Assembly: GCA_018267825.1 (NCBI GenBank)
Contig: JAFDXR010000003.1
Coordinates: 124,001-188,000 of the forward strand
Source: Bacteroidota bacterium
Lineage (GTDB): Bacteria > Bacteroidota > Bacteroidia > B-17B0 > Aurantibacillaceae
Direction of reading: 5' to 3'
DNA length: 64,000 nt
Shown here in pieces: positions 27,001 through 34,994 of this stretch. The notes beneath the pieces are model-generated. The model was given only the letters and a program-made list of their open reading frames with translations, searched no databases and was not told where the DNA came from. Positions within the stretch are counted from its first letter, which is position 1. Each line of letters begins with the position of its first letter. The position numbers were made by a program, and so were the translations under genes.

Positions 27001-28368
27001 TCAGCGTTTGCTGAACTCCATGCTGAGCTGGCATTTCCAGGATTTCAGGCGCAGGTATAAATCCTTCAGTTTATTTTTATTACGTGTTTGCCTGTAGGTT
27101 TCCACGTTTACCCATTGCAGTGCATGTTCATAGAAACGGCGCGGATAGGTACGTTCAAAATCGATGTCGCGGTCGGTACTTGTTTCCCAATCCGGGTTGT
27201 ACAAAAATTTATTCTCCACTTCTTCATAAAGACGGGTCCCTTTGATCGGATAGGCAATGGTGATGGTGTAGAATGTCGGATCTGATTCGACCAGGTGCCT
27301 GATAGTTTCGCGAATGTCTTCTTTTGTTTCGCCGGGATAACCGAGCATCAGAAAAGTGCCCGCTTCAATTCCATAGGTTTTGGCGAGGCGGATCATTTCG
27401 CGCGTTTTGATAACATCCACACGACGATCCATGGCATCTATGATTTTCTGTGATCCGCTTTCGGCACCGATCCATACACGCCTGCAGCCACTGTCTTTAA
27501 GCATTCGCAACACATCTTCGTTCAACCGGTCGGCCCGCGAAATAATTTCATAAGGTGTATGAACGCCCTGATTCTTAACCTGCTCTGCAAACTCCTGCAA
27601 CCAGCGATGATGAATGGTAAACACGTCATCGACAAACCAGATCATGTCGGGCTTATATGTTTCCTGTAGCATGCGGAGTTCCGCAGCAACCGCTTCGGGC
27701 GAGCGCCGGCGATAGGTACCGCCATATACGGCGCGGCTGCACCACTTACAGGTGTATGGACAACCACGCATGGTGCTTACACTCATCATGCTGTAACCAT
27801 GATGTTGTTTCCAGGCCTGTAGGTATTTTGTGAAATCAATTTTATGCCGGGCCGGGAGTGGCAGGGTATTTATATCGCGGATGAGCTGGCGCCCGGCGGT
27901 CTGTATCAATTTACCATCACTATCACGGAATGCGAGGCCGGCAACCAGTTCCGGGCGATCCGTATGTTTCAACAAATCAAGCATGGTTTCTTCGCCTTCA
28001 CCTATTACTATAAAATCAGCGCCACTATCAAGAAAAGATGAAGCATGATGGCGTACTTCGGGCCCGCCCAGAATTATTTTCATGGCAGAAAGCTCCGGGT
28101 TATTTTTCACTTCGCGAATAATCCTCAACACATTGATCTTGGTCATGAGGTTGGTATAAACCGCCAGCACATCGGGCTTTGTGCGTTGGATCTGCTGCAG
28201 GAGATTATCGAAAGAAGAGAATGTGGAGTCGAACACATCGTTTGCAAAACCATGCTGTTCCAGATAAGCCGAAATATAAAGGATTCCCAGCGGCACATAG
28301 GGTTTCATGATCCTTAATTCTTTCGGATCTTCATTGAGAAAATAACCATGTGTCAGCAGTATTTTCAT
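27001..28368 (-). CDS. B12-binding-domain radical SAM protein (copy C)
   Basis: A 455-aa protein, last of a six-gene run. Residues about 1-150 form a cobalamin-binding-type Rossmann domain (PYVPLGILYISAYLEQHGF; IILGGPEVRHHASSF). The radical SAM barrel follows with the cluster motif CPYTCKWC (Cys 203, 207, 210), which binds a [4Fe-4S] cluster, and later VWIGAESGSQKIIDAMDR and FLMLGYPGETKEDI. Class members carry out B12-dependent C- or P-methylations or ring rearrangements. No DxHxxG motif for lower-axial His ligation is seen, as is common in this class. I chose ATG at 28368, not the longer frame, because it overlaps the upstream stop by four bases (ATGA) and aligns with the paralogue at 29137. 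Substrate unknown. Confidence 0.88.
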   Translation of the reverse strand: MKILLTHGYFLNEDPKELRIMKPYVPLGILYISAYLEQHGFANDVFDSTFSSFDNLLQQIQRTKPDVLAVYTNLMTKINVLRIIREVKNNPELSAMKIILGGPEVRHHASSFLDSGADFIVIGEGEETMLDLLKHTDRPELVAGLAFRDSDGKLIQTAGRQLIRDINTLPLPARHKIDFTKYLQAWKQHHGYSMMSVSTMRGCPYTCKWCSRAVYGGTYRRRSPEAVAAELRMLQETYKPDMIWFVDDVFTIHHRWLQEFAEQVKNQGVHTPYEIISRADRLNEDVLRMLKDSGCRRVWIGAESGSQKIIDAMDRRVDVIKTREMIRLAKTYGIEAGTFLMLGYPGETKEDIRETIRHLVESDPTFYTITIAYPIKGTRLYEEVENKFLYNPDWETSTDRDIDFERTYPRRFYEHALQWVNVETYRQTRNKNKLKDLYLRLKSWKCQLSMEFSKR

Positions 28369-29165
28369 GCTTCTTTTTTTTGCATCACGATGATGTAATG
28401 ATCGGCATAATTCGCGAAAGCGCCTATACCTCCCATACATTTTTCAAACAATATCAGTACGTTCCCAAAAACAGGATACTTTTTGATCCAGTCTTCGAGG
28501 TACGAGGGTGGTATAAATAAGCCGATGGGTTTTATTGTTACTGTATGAAAATGATCCTGGAATATTGATTCCACCTCCTTCGGAGAATAATACCATGTCA
28601 GGAACTTCTGTTCATTAATCACTGTATCCACACCGGTTTGCGAAGTGCGCCTGGCCGCTTTTGTTTTTTCGCCTCGCCAGCTAAAAAAGAAACGTTCCCA
28701 CCAGCATTTACGCCCCATGATCACCGCTATAAAATATCCATCTGCGTTAAGCCAACGGCGGGCATTCGCTGCCAGTGACCTGAACTCTTCCGGATTCAGG
28801 CAGTTCAGTCCTCCGAAATCGGAAAACACGTATCCCAAATTATTTATATCCGTTTTCGATGTCAGTTCCTGTATAGACGACACAATGAACTTTACCTGCT
28901 GCTTACTGTCCTTCTGTTTCGCTACACGGATCATCTCCGGTGAAATATCGGTAGCAGTGACTTCGATGCCCTTCTCGGCTATATAAACGGCATCTTCACC
29001 GGTACCGCAATTCAGTTCCAGCAGAGCACCTCTCTTCTGAGCCAGGCATGGGTCCAGGTATTTAAGCACCCTTGCGCGTTGTGCTTTACCTATCCATGAA
29101 TGCGTAAAATGCGCATCGTAGGTTGAGGCGTATGGATCAAAGGCCTGAGGCGACACCGGGTTCAA
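28365..29165 (-). CDS. Class I SAM-dependent methyltransferase
   Basis: A roughly 266-aa methyltransferase. The SAM-binding motif I is LLELNCGTGEDAVYIAEKG, followed by VTATDISPEMI. The N-terminal FDPYASTYDAHFTHSWIGKAQR is typical of a methyltransferase family often found in lipid and polyketide-like clusters. No ATG exists near the 5' end: TTG at 29165 or GTG at 29156 (after three residues) must be used, overlapping the end of the upstream radical SAM gene by 29 or 20 bases. That suggests translational coupling and tuned expression. Its stop overlaps the start of the next radical SAM gene (ATGA). The substrate is unknown; an intermediate shared with the flanking radical SAM enzymes is likely. 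Confidence 0.87.
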   Translation of the reverse strand: MNPVSPQAFDPYASTYDAHFTHSWIGKAQRARVLKYLDPCLAQKRGALLELNCGTGEDAVYIAEKGIEVTATDISPEMIRVAKQKDSKQQVKFIVSSIQELTSKTDINNLGYVFSDFGGLNCLNPEEFRSLAANARRWLNADGYFIAVIMGRKCWWERFFFSWRGEKTKAARRTSQTGVDTVINEQKFLTWYYSPKEVESIFQDHFHTVTIKPIGLFIPPSYLEDWIKKYPVFGNVLILFEKCMGGIGAFANYADHYIIVMQKKEA

Positions 29166-30603
29166 TGGTTTTAAGTTTTTGCTTCCAGATCCATTTCTGT
29201 GGAATGAGGCGAAGCAATGCCGCTACCTGTTTGGCATTGTAGAGAGATGGCTTGATGAATAACAGGCGCATGGCATGCAATCCGCGCCGGATCCTGTACC
29301 GGATATGGATGTAACGGTGGAGCTCTTTATAAAATTCTTTACTGTACGTATTCTTAAACATGAGATCGAGATCATCGCTGTCGGTCCAGTTTGTTTTTGT
29401 TTTGAGCTGTTCTTTTACCGTATCATAAAATTTTGTACCAGGGAGCGGGTATGACACCGAAGCGCCGATATCGTCGGGCAGGAGATCATTCACCATGTCC
29501 ATGGTTTTACGGATGTCATCCAGTGTTTCGCCCGGATAGCCAAACTGCAGAAATAAAGCCACATGGATGTGATGTTTTTTTAACAGGCGACTTGCTTCAT
29601 AAATCTGTTCAACCCTGGTGCCTTTATCCATGGCATCGAGTATTTTCTGTGAGCCGCTTTCGGCGCCCATCCATACCATATCGCAACCGCTCTTCGCCAG
29701 GTGTTCGATGTTATTTTCCCCGAGCAGCAGATCGGCACGGCTCTGGATTTTATACCGGATTTTCAATTGCTCTTTATTTACGGCCACTGCAAACTCCTGA
29801 AGCCATGATGGTTTGAGGCCAAATATATCATCAGCAAACCATACATGGGTGAAGCCAAATTTCTGTTGCCATGTTTTGATCTCACGAACGATGTTCTCTG
29901 CGCTGTGCGAATTATAACGGTTGCCATAAATGGGTTTGGCGCACCAGTTGCATTTATAAGGGCAGCCGCGTGTTGTAACAAAATTGAGTGAAAAATACCC
30001 ATGATGCTGCATCCACATAGCTTTATATGGTTCAATATCGAGCAGGTCCCAGGCAGGGTGCGGCAAGGTATCGAGGTCTTTGATGACAGCACGTTTCGGT
30101 GTTTTCAAAACCTGATGATCCTCGGCATAGGCAAGTCCGGCAATCAGTGATTTACGGTCTTCAGACTTATTCTGAATCAGCTGGCAGATTTCGAGAAGTG
30201 TTTGTTCAGCCTCGCCTATGATAATATAATCAGCACCATGCTCCAGGTATTTTTCACCATGGTCTGTGGCATCCGAACTGGAAGTGATAACCCTGCATCC
30301 CTGGCTTTTGGCATAGGTTTGCATATCAAAGGCCGCTTCCCGCATATTGGTCAGGCACATCTTGGTGAGGTAATTAAAACCATCATCGTATATCACGAGG
30401 ATATCGGGTTTATATCGTTCAATGGTCGGTCGGATATCGTGTGCGGAATCGGCAAACATGGTATCGAATAACTTAACATGAAAACCGTTTTCGCGCAGGT
30501 AAGCCATGGCATAAAGTGTAGCCAGCGGCGGATAAGGCATGGCGGTGCGATACTGCTTGCTGTCGAATTTCAGAAAATAGCTATGTGTGAACAATACCCT
30601 CAT
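29137..30603 (-). CDS. B12-binding-domain radical SAM protein (copy B)
   Basis: A 488-aa paralogue of the 27001-28368 protein: compare THSYFLKFDSKQYR / THGYFLNEDPKELR at the N-terminus and HHGYFSLNFVTTRGCPY / HHGYSMMSVSTMRGCPY before the cluster. The B12-binding-type Rossmann domain covers residues about 1-165. The cluster motif CPYKCNWC places Cys at 214, 218 and 221. VWMGAESGSQKILDAMDKG and FLQFGYPGETLDDI complete the barrel. A basic helical tail follows (about 420-488). ATG at 30603 overlaps the stop of the NTase gene (ATGA); the longer frame from 30657 is rejected. Chemistry and substrate are unknown. Confidence 0.88.
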   Translation of the reverse strand: MRVLFTHSYFLKFDSKQYRTAMPYPPLATLYAMAYLRENGFHVKLFDTMFADSAHDIRPTIERYKPDILVIYDDGFNYLTKMCLTNMREAAFDMQTYAKSQGCRVITSSSDATDHGEKYLEHGADYIIIGEAEQTLLEICQLIQNKSEDRKSLIAGLAYAEDHQVLKTPKRAVIKDLDTLPHPAWDLLDIEPYKAMWMQHHGYFSLNFVTTRGCPYKCNWCAKPIYGNRYNSHSAENIVREIKTWQQKFGFTHVWFADDIFGLKPSWLQEFAVAVNKEQLKIRYKIQSRADLLLGENNIEHLAKSGCDMVWMGAESGSQKILDAMDKGTRVEQIYEASRLLKKHHIHVALFLQFGYPGETLDDIRKTMDMVNDLLPDDIGASVSYPLPGTKFYDTVKEQLKTKTNWTDSDDLDLMFKNTYSKEFYKELHRYIHIRYRIRRGLHAMRLLFIKPSLYNAKQVAALLRLIPQKWIWKQKLKTIEPGVASGL

Positions 30604-31565
30604 GCATACAGTCGAATCTGAAATTGTTTCTCGAACGTTTCTATTTTTTCCTTCCATGAATTCAGCACCTTATTCTGGAAGCCGTGGGTGTGGCGTTTAC
30701 ACACGTTTTTACGTGACCGGAACTGCAGTTCAAAATCTTCTTCAGCCATGCCGGGATATTTTTTCCGCCAGCGGTTTAAGGTATAACTCAGCAGTTTATT
30801 ATCGAGCCAGTCGCCAAATGAGCCGGCACACAAGGATTCTGCCAGTTTCCTGAAAACAGATGACGGGATCGGTTTTGCTTTATCTGAAGCGGACTCTGTT
30901 TTGTTTGGATAATATTGTTTATACCAGGCATTATGTTGCAGGATATCCTTGTAAAAATTGTAGTTAACTGTTGGTATAAGGTGTGCCAGTTCTGTGGCTA
31001 CGAAGGCATTCTTTTCGGGGATCACCAATTCCGTAGCTCCGAGGAAATAATTAATGCACCAGAATTTTTTCTTATCACCGGGCAGCATTTTATAGCGCAT
31101 GATCAATAGGGTACGACAGATCCACAAACGATTGGGGCGGGTCATGATGAGATAATCAATATCTCCATCGCGGTCGTAATAATTTTTAGACAGTCCGCCC
31201 GAAAGACACACGCCTTCTACAAAAGGAAATGAAGCTATTTTCAGGCTATAGCGGTATGCTTCGGGCATCACTTTAGCGGCGCCGGCATTGCCATGTGTTC
31301 GCCTGCTAATTGTCTCAGGTGCGGCATGAGCCGTCAATATATAATCACCTTCGTGTTTCAAAAAACCACGCCTGAATAAATCTTCCAGTTGTGCATTGTA
31401 TTCAGGTGTGGACAGGGAAAGTGCGGAATTGGCAAAGAGCTCTTCCCGTGTTAAGGGATAGCTGAACACGTCGAAATAGAGCATGGTTTTAAGCATCTCC
31501 ACCTGGTGTTGTGTGATTATTTCCTGCACCGTTTCGATAGTAAGGTAATGTTTAAAGTTAACCAA
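30600..31565 (-). CDS. Nucleotidyltransferase-fold protein with N-terminal winged-helix-like domain
   Basis: A 321-aa protein. Residues about 15-80 look like a winged helix (MLYFDVFSYPLTREELF ... LFRRGFLKHEGDYILT). Residues about 115-145 carry the nucleotidyltransferase signature: SGG at 122-124, then DGDID with Asp 135 and 137 as metal ligands (LSGGLSKNYYDRDGDIDYLI). This is the minimal polymerase-beta-like fold used for adenylylation or nucleotidyl transfer to small molecules or proteins. The C-terminal half is basic with aromatic patches. It overlaps the upstream methyltransferase gene by eight bases and the downstream radical SAM gene by four. It may activate or tag the pathway substrate; the real acceptor is unknown. 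Confidence 0.72.
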   Translation of the reverse strand: MVNFKHYLTIETVQEIITQHQVEMLKTMLYFDVFSYPLTREELFANSALSLSTPEYNAQLEDLFRRGFLKHEGDYILTAHAAPETISRRTHGNAGAAKVMPEAYRYSLKIASFPFVEGVCLSGGLSKNYYDRDGDIDYLIMTRPNRLWICRTLLIMRYKMLPGDKKKFWCINYFLGATELVIPEKNAFVATELAHLIPTVNYNFYKDILQHNAWYKQYYPNKTESASDKAKPIPSSVFRKLAESLCAGSFGDWLDNKLLSYTLNRWRKKYPGMAEEDFELQFRSRKNVCKRHTHGFQNKVLNSWKEKIETFEKQFQIRLYA

Positions 31566-32253
31566 TTTTTACCGACGTACCCGGTTCAATTGCATAAATA
31601 AAATTGGTTTCCCACCATATTTTCCGGCGTTCCAGCTCACGGAGTGTCCAGCCTTCGCAGCCGGCAAGATCTGAAATGCGCCGGATATCGCAATTGTCAG
31701 CCAATATCATGTAGAGTCTGCCGCCAGGTTTAACGTGGCTGCCGAGTTGCTTAAATAACCGGACAAAGTATTCTCCTTCAGGGCCGCAGTTCCAGGCATA
31801 CTGACTTTCGGAGTTGACCGCATTAAAAAAATAAGGAGGATTAATAACGATTGTATCAAAAGTATATTCACTTAGCTTTTCAAACAGATCCGATTTTAAA
31901 ACACGATACCCCGAGCTTATCTTTTGTTCGTTGCGTTTAAAATTGATCTCTATATTTTCGACGGCTGTGCTGCTGATATCAATGGCTGTAACAGATGCCG
32001 CTTTTGTTGCCATCAGCAGACTGATAAGCCCTGAACCACTGCCTACCTCGAGGCATGAATGCCCTTCCAGGTTTTGCCTGTCAATGAAATCAAACAAATA
32101 TTTCGTGCTGAAGAAAAATGCGGGATGAAACACACCAGGTAGTACGACAAGATCAAAGCCTTTGTAACGGTAGCGTCGTTCCTTTTGCAGGTAACGGGTT
32201 AACAGCGGTTTCACAAGCCTGTCGGCCATTTTCTTAAGCAGTGGTTCTTTCAT
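31558..32253 (-). CDS. Class I methyltransferase with NPPY motif (PrmC/RlmG-like)
   Basis: A 231-aa methyltransferase. Motif I is CLEVGSGSGLISLLMA and motif II VTAIDISSTAVENI. The catalytic INPPYFF motif is that of N-methyltransferases of the PrmC/HemK and RlmG type, where the NPPY loop binds a planar amide or base nitrogen. A family-typical F(F)ST(K)YL region precedes motif I (VLPGVFHPAFFFSTKYLFDF). It starts one base after the end of the radical SAM copy A gene and overlaps the NTase gene by eight bases, so it is translated as part of the same run. It could instead be a release-factor- or rRNA-type enzyme caught in the operon, but its position argues for the pathway. Confidence 0.83.
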   Translation of the reverse strand: MKEPLLKKMADRLVKPLLTRYLQKERRYRYKGFDLVVLPGVFHPAFFFSTKYLFDFIDRQNLEGHSCLEVGSGSGLISLLMATKAASVTAIDISSTAVENIEINFKRNEQKISSGYRVLKSDLFEKLSEYTFDTIVINPPYFFNAVNSESQYAWNCGPEGEYFVRLFKQLGSHVKPGGRLYMILADNCDIRRISDLAGCEGWTLRELERRKIWWETNFIYAIEPGTSVKIG

Positions 32254-32254
32254 A

Positions 32255-33754
32255 TCAGAAGCCCTCTACTTCCGGGCGGCGGTATTTCCAGTGATGGTGC
32301 AGAAAGCGAATCTCTTTTGGCAGGTTGTATATTTTCGTTTTATAACGCACGGCACTGATGAGTTTAATGATGCGTCGCTTCAGGGGCGTTAGCTGCACAT
32401 CAGAAACTGTCGGGTAATAACCATTTAAAACGGTTTCAAAATTCTTGATCTTATCGATCATGTATGGTTTTAACCAGGGTGTCAGCGGGTTTTTCCGAAG
32501 ATCGAAATTCTCCCAGGCCGGACTGATCCAGTCTTCCAGTTTTTCGGGGAATGAAAATCCACTGGCCTTCACCTGCTCATACATCTCTGAACCTTCTGTA
32601 GGCACGGGGCTGTAGGTATATATAATGATTTCGGTTGCGGGGTTCAGTTTCTTTATCTCACGAATAAATTCAATATCATCATCGATCTGTTTATTCACCT
32701 GCGCCTCTGTTGCAGCCGGTGTGCCCAGCACAAAGGAATACTCCGGAATGATATCAAAGCGACGGAGCCTTTCCGCAAAAGCAGCAATCTGTGCCGCCGT
32801 TTGGGTACCGCCTTTATCCATCTGTTTCAGGATGGCGTCGTTTCCGGTTTCGGCACCATAAAAAATCATTTTACAACCGGCCTCCCGAATCAGCTTCAGT
32901 GATTCGTCGGAATACCTGTCCATGGTATCGATACGGGCTTCGCCCCACCAGACCATATTTTCAGGCTTTATCAGTTTGGCAAATTCCACAACACGTTTTT
33001 CCGATACAAAAAAATTATTATCGTGAAACTCAATGGCATTCCCTCCGAAATTATCTTTCAGATACTTGATGTCGTTGTATATTTTCTGAGCCGACTTGCC
33101 TTTCCAGCGGGCATTATAGATGGGAACCACTGCACAAAAAGAACAAGTAAAGGGGCAGCCAAAACTGCTATGATAAGCTATGGTTTTTGTTCCCAGGTAT
33201 GTTTTGCCAAGATACTGCCCAAGGGGATAAAACCTATTGAGCTTTTCGTATGGCAAGGCAGGCAGATCGTCTATCTGATAAATCTCATCTTTGCGTGTTT
33301 TCACAATGCTCCCGTTTTCCTTGAATATCAGGTTAGAGAGGTCATTATATGTCTGCTCATTCTCCAGGCGATTCAATAATTCGGGAAAACACTTATCGCC
33401 CATGCCGTTTATAATAACATCCACAAACCCCGAATCCAATACAGCCTGTGGTTGATTCGACGGGAAGTATCCGCCCCAGATAATTTTAACATGAGGGAAA
33501 TGTTCACGGATCTTTTTTGAAAAGGGAATAGCCTGTTTCAATTGCGGCCCCGGCATGACGGTACAGCCAAAAAAACGAACGCCGTTTTTTTTAAGTTCAG
33601 CTTCTATTTTACTCCAGGGATCTTTCTCAAGATTGCCATCAATGATCGTGTAATCGTATTTACCCTCAATACTGGCAGCAACCTGCAGAATACTGTTGGG
33701 AATACGGGGCTTATGATTAAGCGCGCGCGGATTGAAAAGCAGAACTGAACTCAT
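32255..33754 (-). CDS. B12-binding-domain radical SAM protein (copy A), first gene of the run
   Basis: A 499-aa protein, less like the other two. Residues about 1-150 form a BchE-like cobalamin-binding Rossmann domain (MSSVLLFNPRALNHKPRIPN; TIIDGNLE; IIWGGYFPSNQPQAVLDSG). The cluster motif CPFTCSFC has Cys at 200, 204 and 207. MIFYGAETGNDAILKQMDKG and YSFVLGTPAATEAQV follow. A C-terminal region of about 120 residues (from ISPAWENFDLRKNPLTP) is helical and basic, as in oxidative or methylating B12 radical SAM enzymes acting on lipids or large ring systems. No DxHxxG motif. It has its own -7-like element and opens the run of six genes. Confidence 0.88.
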   Translation of the reverse strand: MSSVLLFNPRALNHKPRIPNSILQVAASIEGKYDYTIIDGNLEKDPWSKIEAELKKNGVRFFGCTVMPGPQLKQAIPFSKKIREHFPHVKIIWGGYFPSNQPQAVLDSGFVDVIINGMGDKCFPELLNRLENEQTYNDLSNLIFKENGSIVKTRKDEIYQIDDLPALPYEKLNRFYPLGQYLGKTYLGTKTIAYHSSFGCPFTCSFCAVVPIYNARWKGKSAQKIYNDIKYLKDNFGGNAIEFHDNNFFVSEKRVVEFAKLIKPENMVWWGEARIDTMDRYSDESLKLIREAGCKMIFYGAETGNDAILKQMDKGGTQTAAQIAAFAERLRRFDIIPEYSFVLGTPAATEAQVNKQIDDDIEFIREIKKLNPATEIIIYTYSPVPTEGSEMYEQVKASGFSFPEKLEDWISPAWENFDLRKNPLTPWLKPYMIDKIKNFETVLNGYYPTVSDVQLTPLKRRIIKLISAVRYKTKIYNLPKEIRFLHHHWKYRRPEVEGF

Positions 33755-33769
33755 GGGTTATTGATCATC

Positions 33770-33777
33770 TAAAGTTA
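33770..33777 (-). promoter_or_regulatory. -7-like element before the radical SAM run
   Basis: The minus strand reads TAACTTTA, one base off TAnnTTTG, 16 bases before the start codon of radical SAM copy A. It lies in the only real gap (82 bp) between 27001 and 37407. No clear -33 TTG is present. It would separate the six-gene run from the FkbM/CxxCH genes. Confidence 0.35.
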
Positions 33778-33836
33778 ATGTTTTAATGAACGTTCTTCAC
33801 TAAAAAACATATTTCGTACGACAAACCCCATACAAT

Positions 33837-34994
33837 TTACTGCTTCCTGAGTTTTGCCAGATAACTTGGCTCATAGTTAGAAGGTTCCCGGATATCTTCA
33901 GACACTTCTATCCACCTGCAAGGTGCGTGTGGATTCACATCCCGGCGGGCATAACAGTCTTTCAGAAAATCGAATTCGGGATGCTGATGCAGTTTTTCGT
34001 GTCGCAGAATACGTTTCAGTCGATGTTCGGACATGTGCCATTCTTTTGATAATCTCCGGAGTGAAGGCTCCATATAACTGATGTAGATAAGCTCCATGAA
34101 CGTGTGGTCCTGTTTGTTTTCAAAATTTATTTCGGAATGCAAAGTCCGGCGGTATTCGTCGAGCAATTTATTCTGATGGTTTACCAGCTCTCCGAATTGA
34201 GCGGGGCTCATTGAATCCGGAAGACTATCTGTGATTTCAAATAAAGGCTGAAACACCAGTTCATGGCACCACACACATTTAGCAGGTTTTCCGGCCGCTC
34301 CCAGGCTTTTCGGACTTGCATCCGCGAGGTTTCCCTGCCCGTCATATACAGCAAAACGTAATTGCCCATTGGGCATTACATCCATAACCTCATAATATTG
34401 CGGTTTGAACTGCCCCAGGGCCAGGTCCCCGCTCCCCTCTTCCGCTACAAAAATTGTATTGAGAACAGAATCGGCGGCCGAAAAGGAAAGTCTCCTGTTA
34501 TGCATAGCCACTGTAGAGTGCAGAAGCGGGAATACCTGCTTAGCGGATGAGCCGTGTTTTCCACTGAAGTCTGCGTAATGCGCCGGCACACCTGTAATTG
34601 CGTAATAATGCGGACTGCTGCCAATGGTCAGTGCTATAAACTGGCCAAGATCTATACTGTTGTATTTACGATACTGCCTTGTGTTTTTTATACTGTCGGT
34701 AATGGCTTCGAGTACCTGCAGTGCCTGATCATTAAACCCCAGTTCATGAAAACGGATTTTGAAAGTTGTGCTGTCGATCCAGTCCAGGCTTTTATCAAAA
34801 CAACCTTTAGGTAATTCTGCGCCGAGGTACGACAGGGCCCACAGGAATCCGGTTCTGTTCTTCTGCCAGGAATCGCCCTCATAATTCAGGGTATAGGAAA
34901 TGGTCAGTGATACCTCCCGTCTCGAAAAAAAAGACATGGCAATTCCCAGAAATACAGCCAATACCATTGAGCCCGTTATTTTCTTAAGCGCCAT
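33837..34994 (-). CDS. Membrane-anchored or exported protein with one CxxCH (haem c-like) motif
   Basis: A 385-aa protein with an N-terminal hydrophobic segment (about 8-24, ITGSMVLAVFLGIAMSFF), so it is exported or membrane-anchored. One CVWCH motif lies at Cys240-Cys243-His244 in AGKPAKCVWCHELVFQPLF. CxxCH is the attachment site of haem c; a WCHE variant also occurs in Bacteroidota and Planctomycetes proteins of unknown role. Distal Met or His ligands cannot be assigned. The rest is unrecognised, with a basic C-terminal third (LRRLSKEWHMSEHRLKRILR). It overlaps the FkbM gene by 19 bases, so it is co-translated with it. A metal or redox role is the natural reading, but zinc binding is not excluded. 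Confidence 0.68.
   Translation of the reverse strand: MALKKITGSMVLAVFLGIAMSFFSRREVSLTISYTLNYEGDSWQKNRTGFLWALSYLGAELPKGCFDKSLDWIDSTTFKIRFHELGFNDQALQVLEAITDSIKNTRQYRKYNSIDLGQFIALTIGSSPHYYAITGVPAHYADFSGKHGSSAKQVFPLLHSTVAMHNRRLSFSAADSVLNTIFVAEEGSGDLALGQFKPQYYEVMDVMPNGQLRFAVYDGQGNLADASPKSLGAAGKPAKCVWCHELVFQPLFEITDSLPDSMSPAQFGELVNHQNKLLDEYRRTLHSEINFENKQDHTFMELIYISYMEPSLRRLSKEWHMSEHRLKRILRHEKLHQHPEFDFLKDCYARRDVNPHAPCRWIEVSEDIREPSNYEPSYLAKLRKQ

Noticed and set aside
28369-28440. 24-residue extension of the last radical SAM protein
   Set aside because: The paralogue has no such region, and ATG at 28368 overlaps the upstream stop as expected for coupling.
27001-33836. The radical SAM run as a RiPP cluster
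   Set aside because: No small precursor peptide gene fits; genes overlap, the only gap is 82 bp, and no leader-binding (RRE-like) or protease gene is seen.
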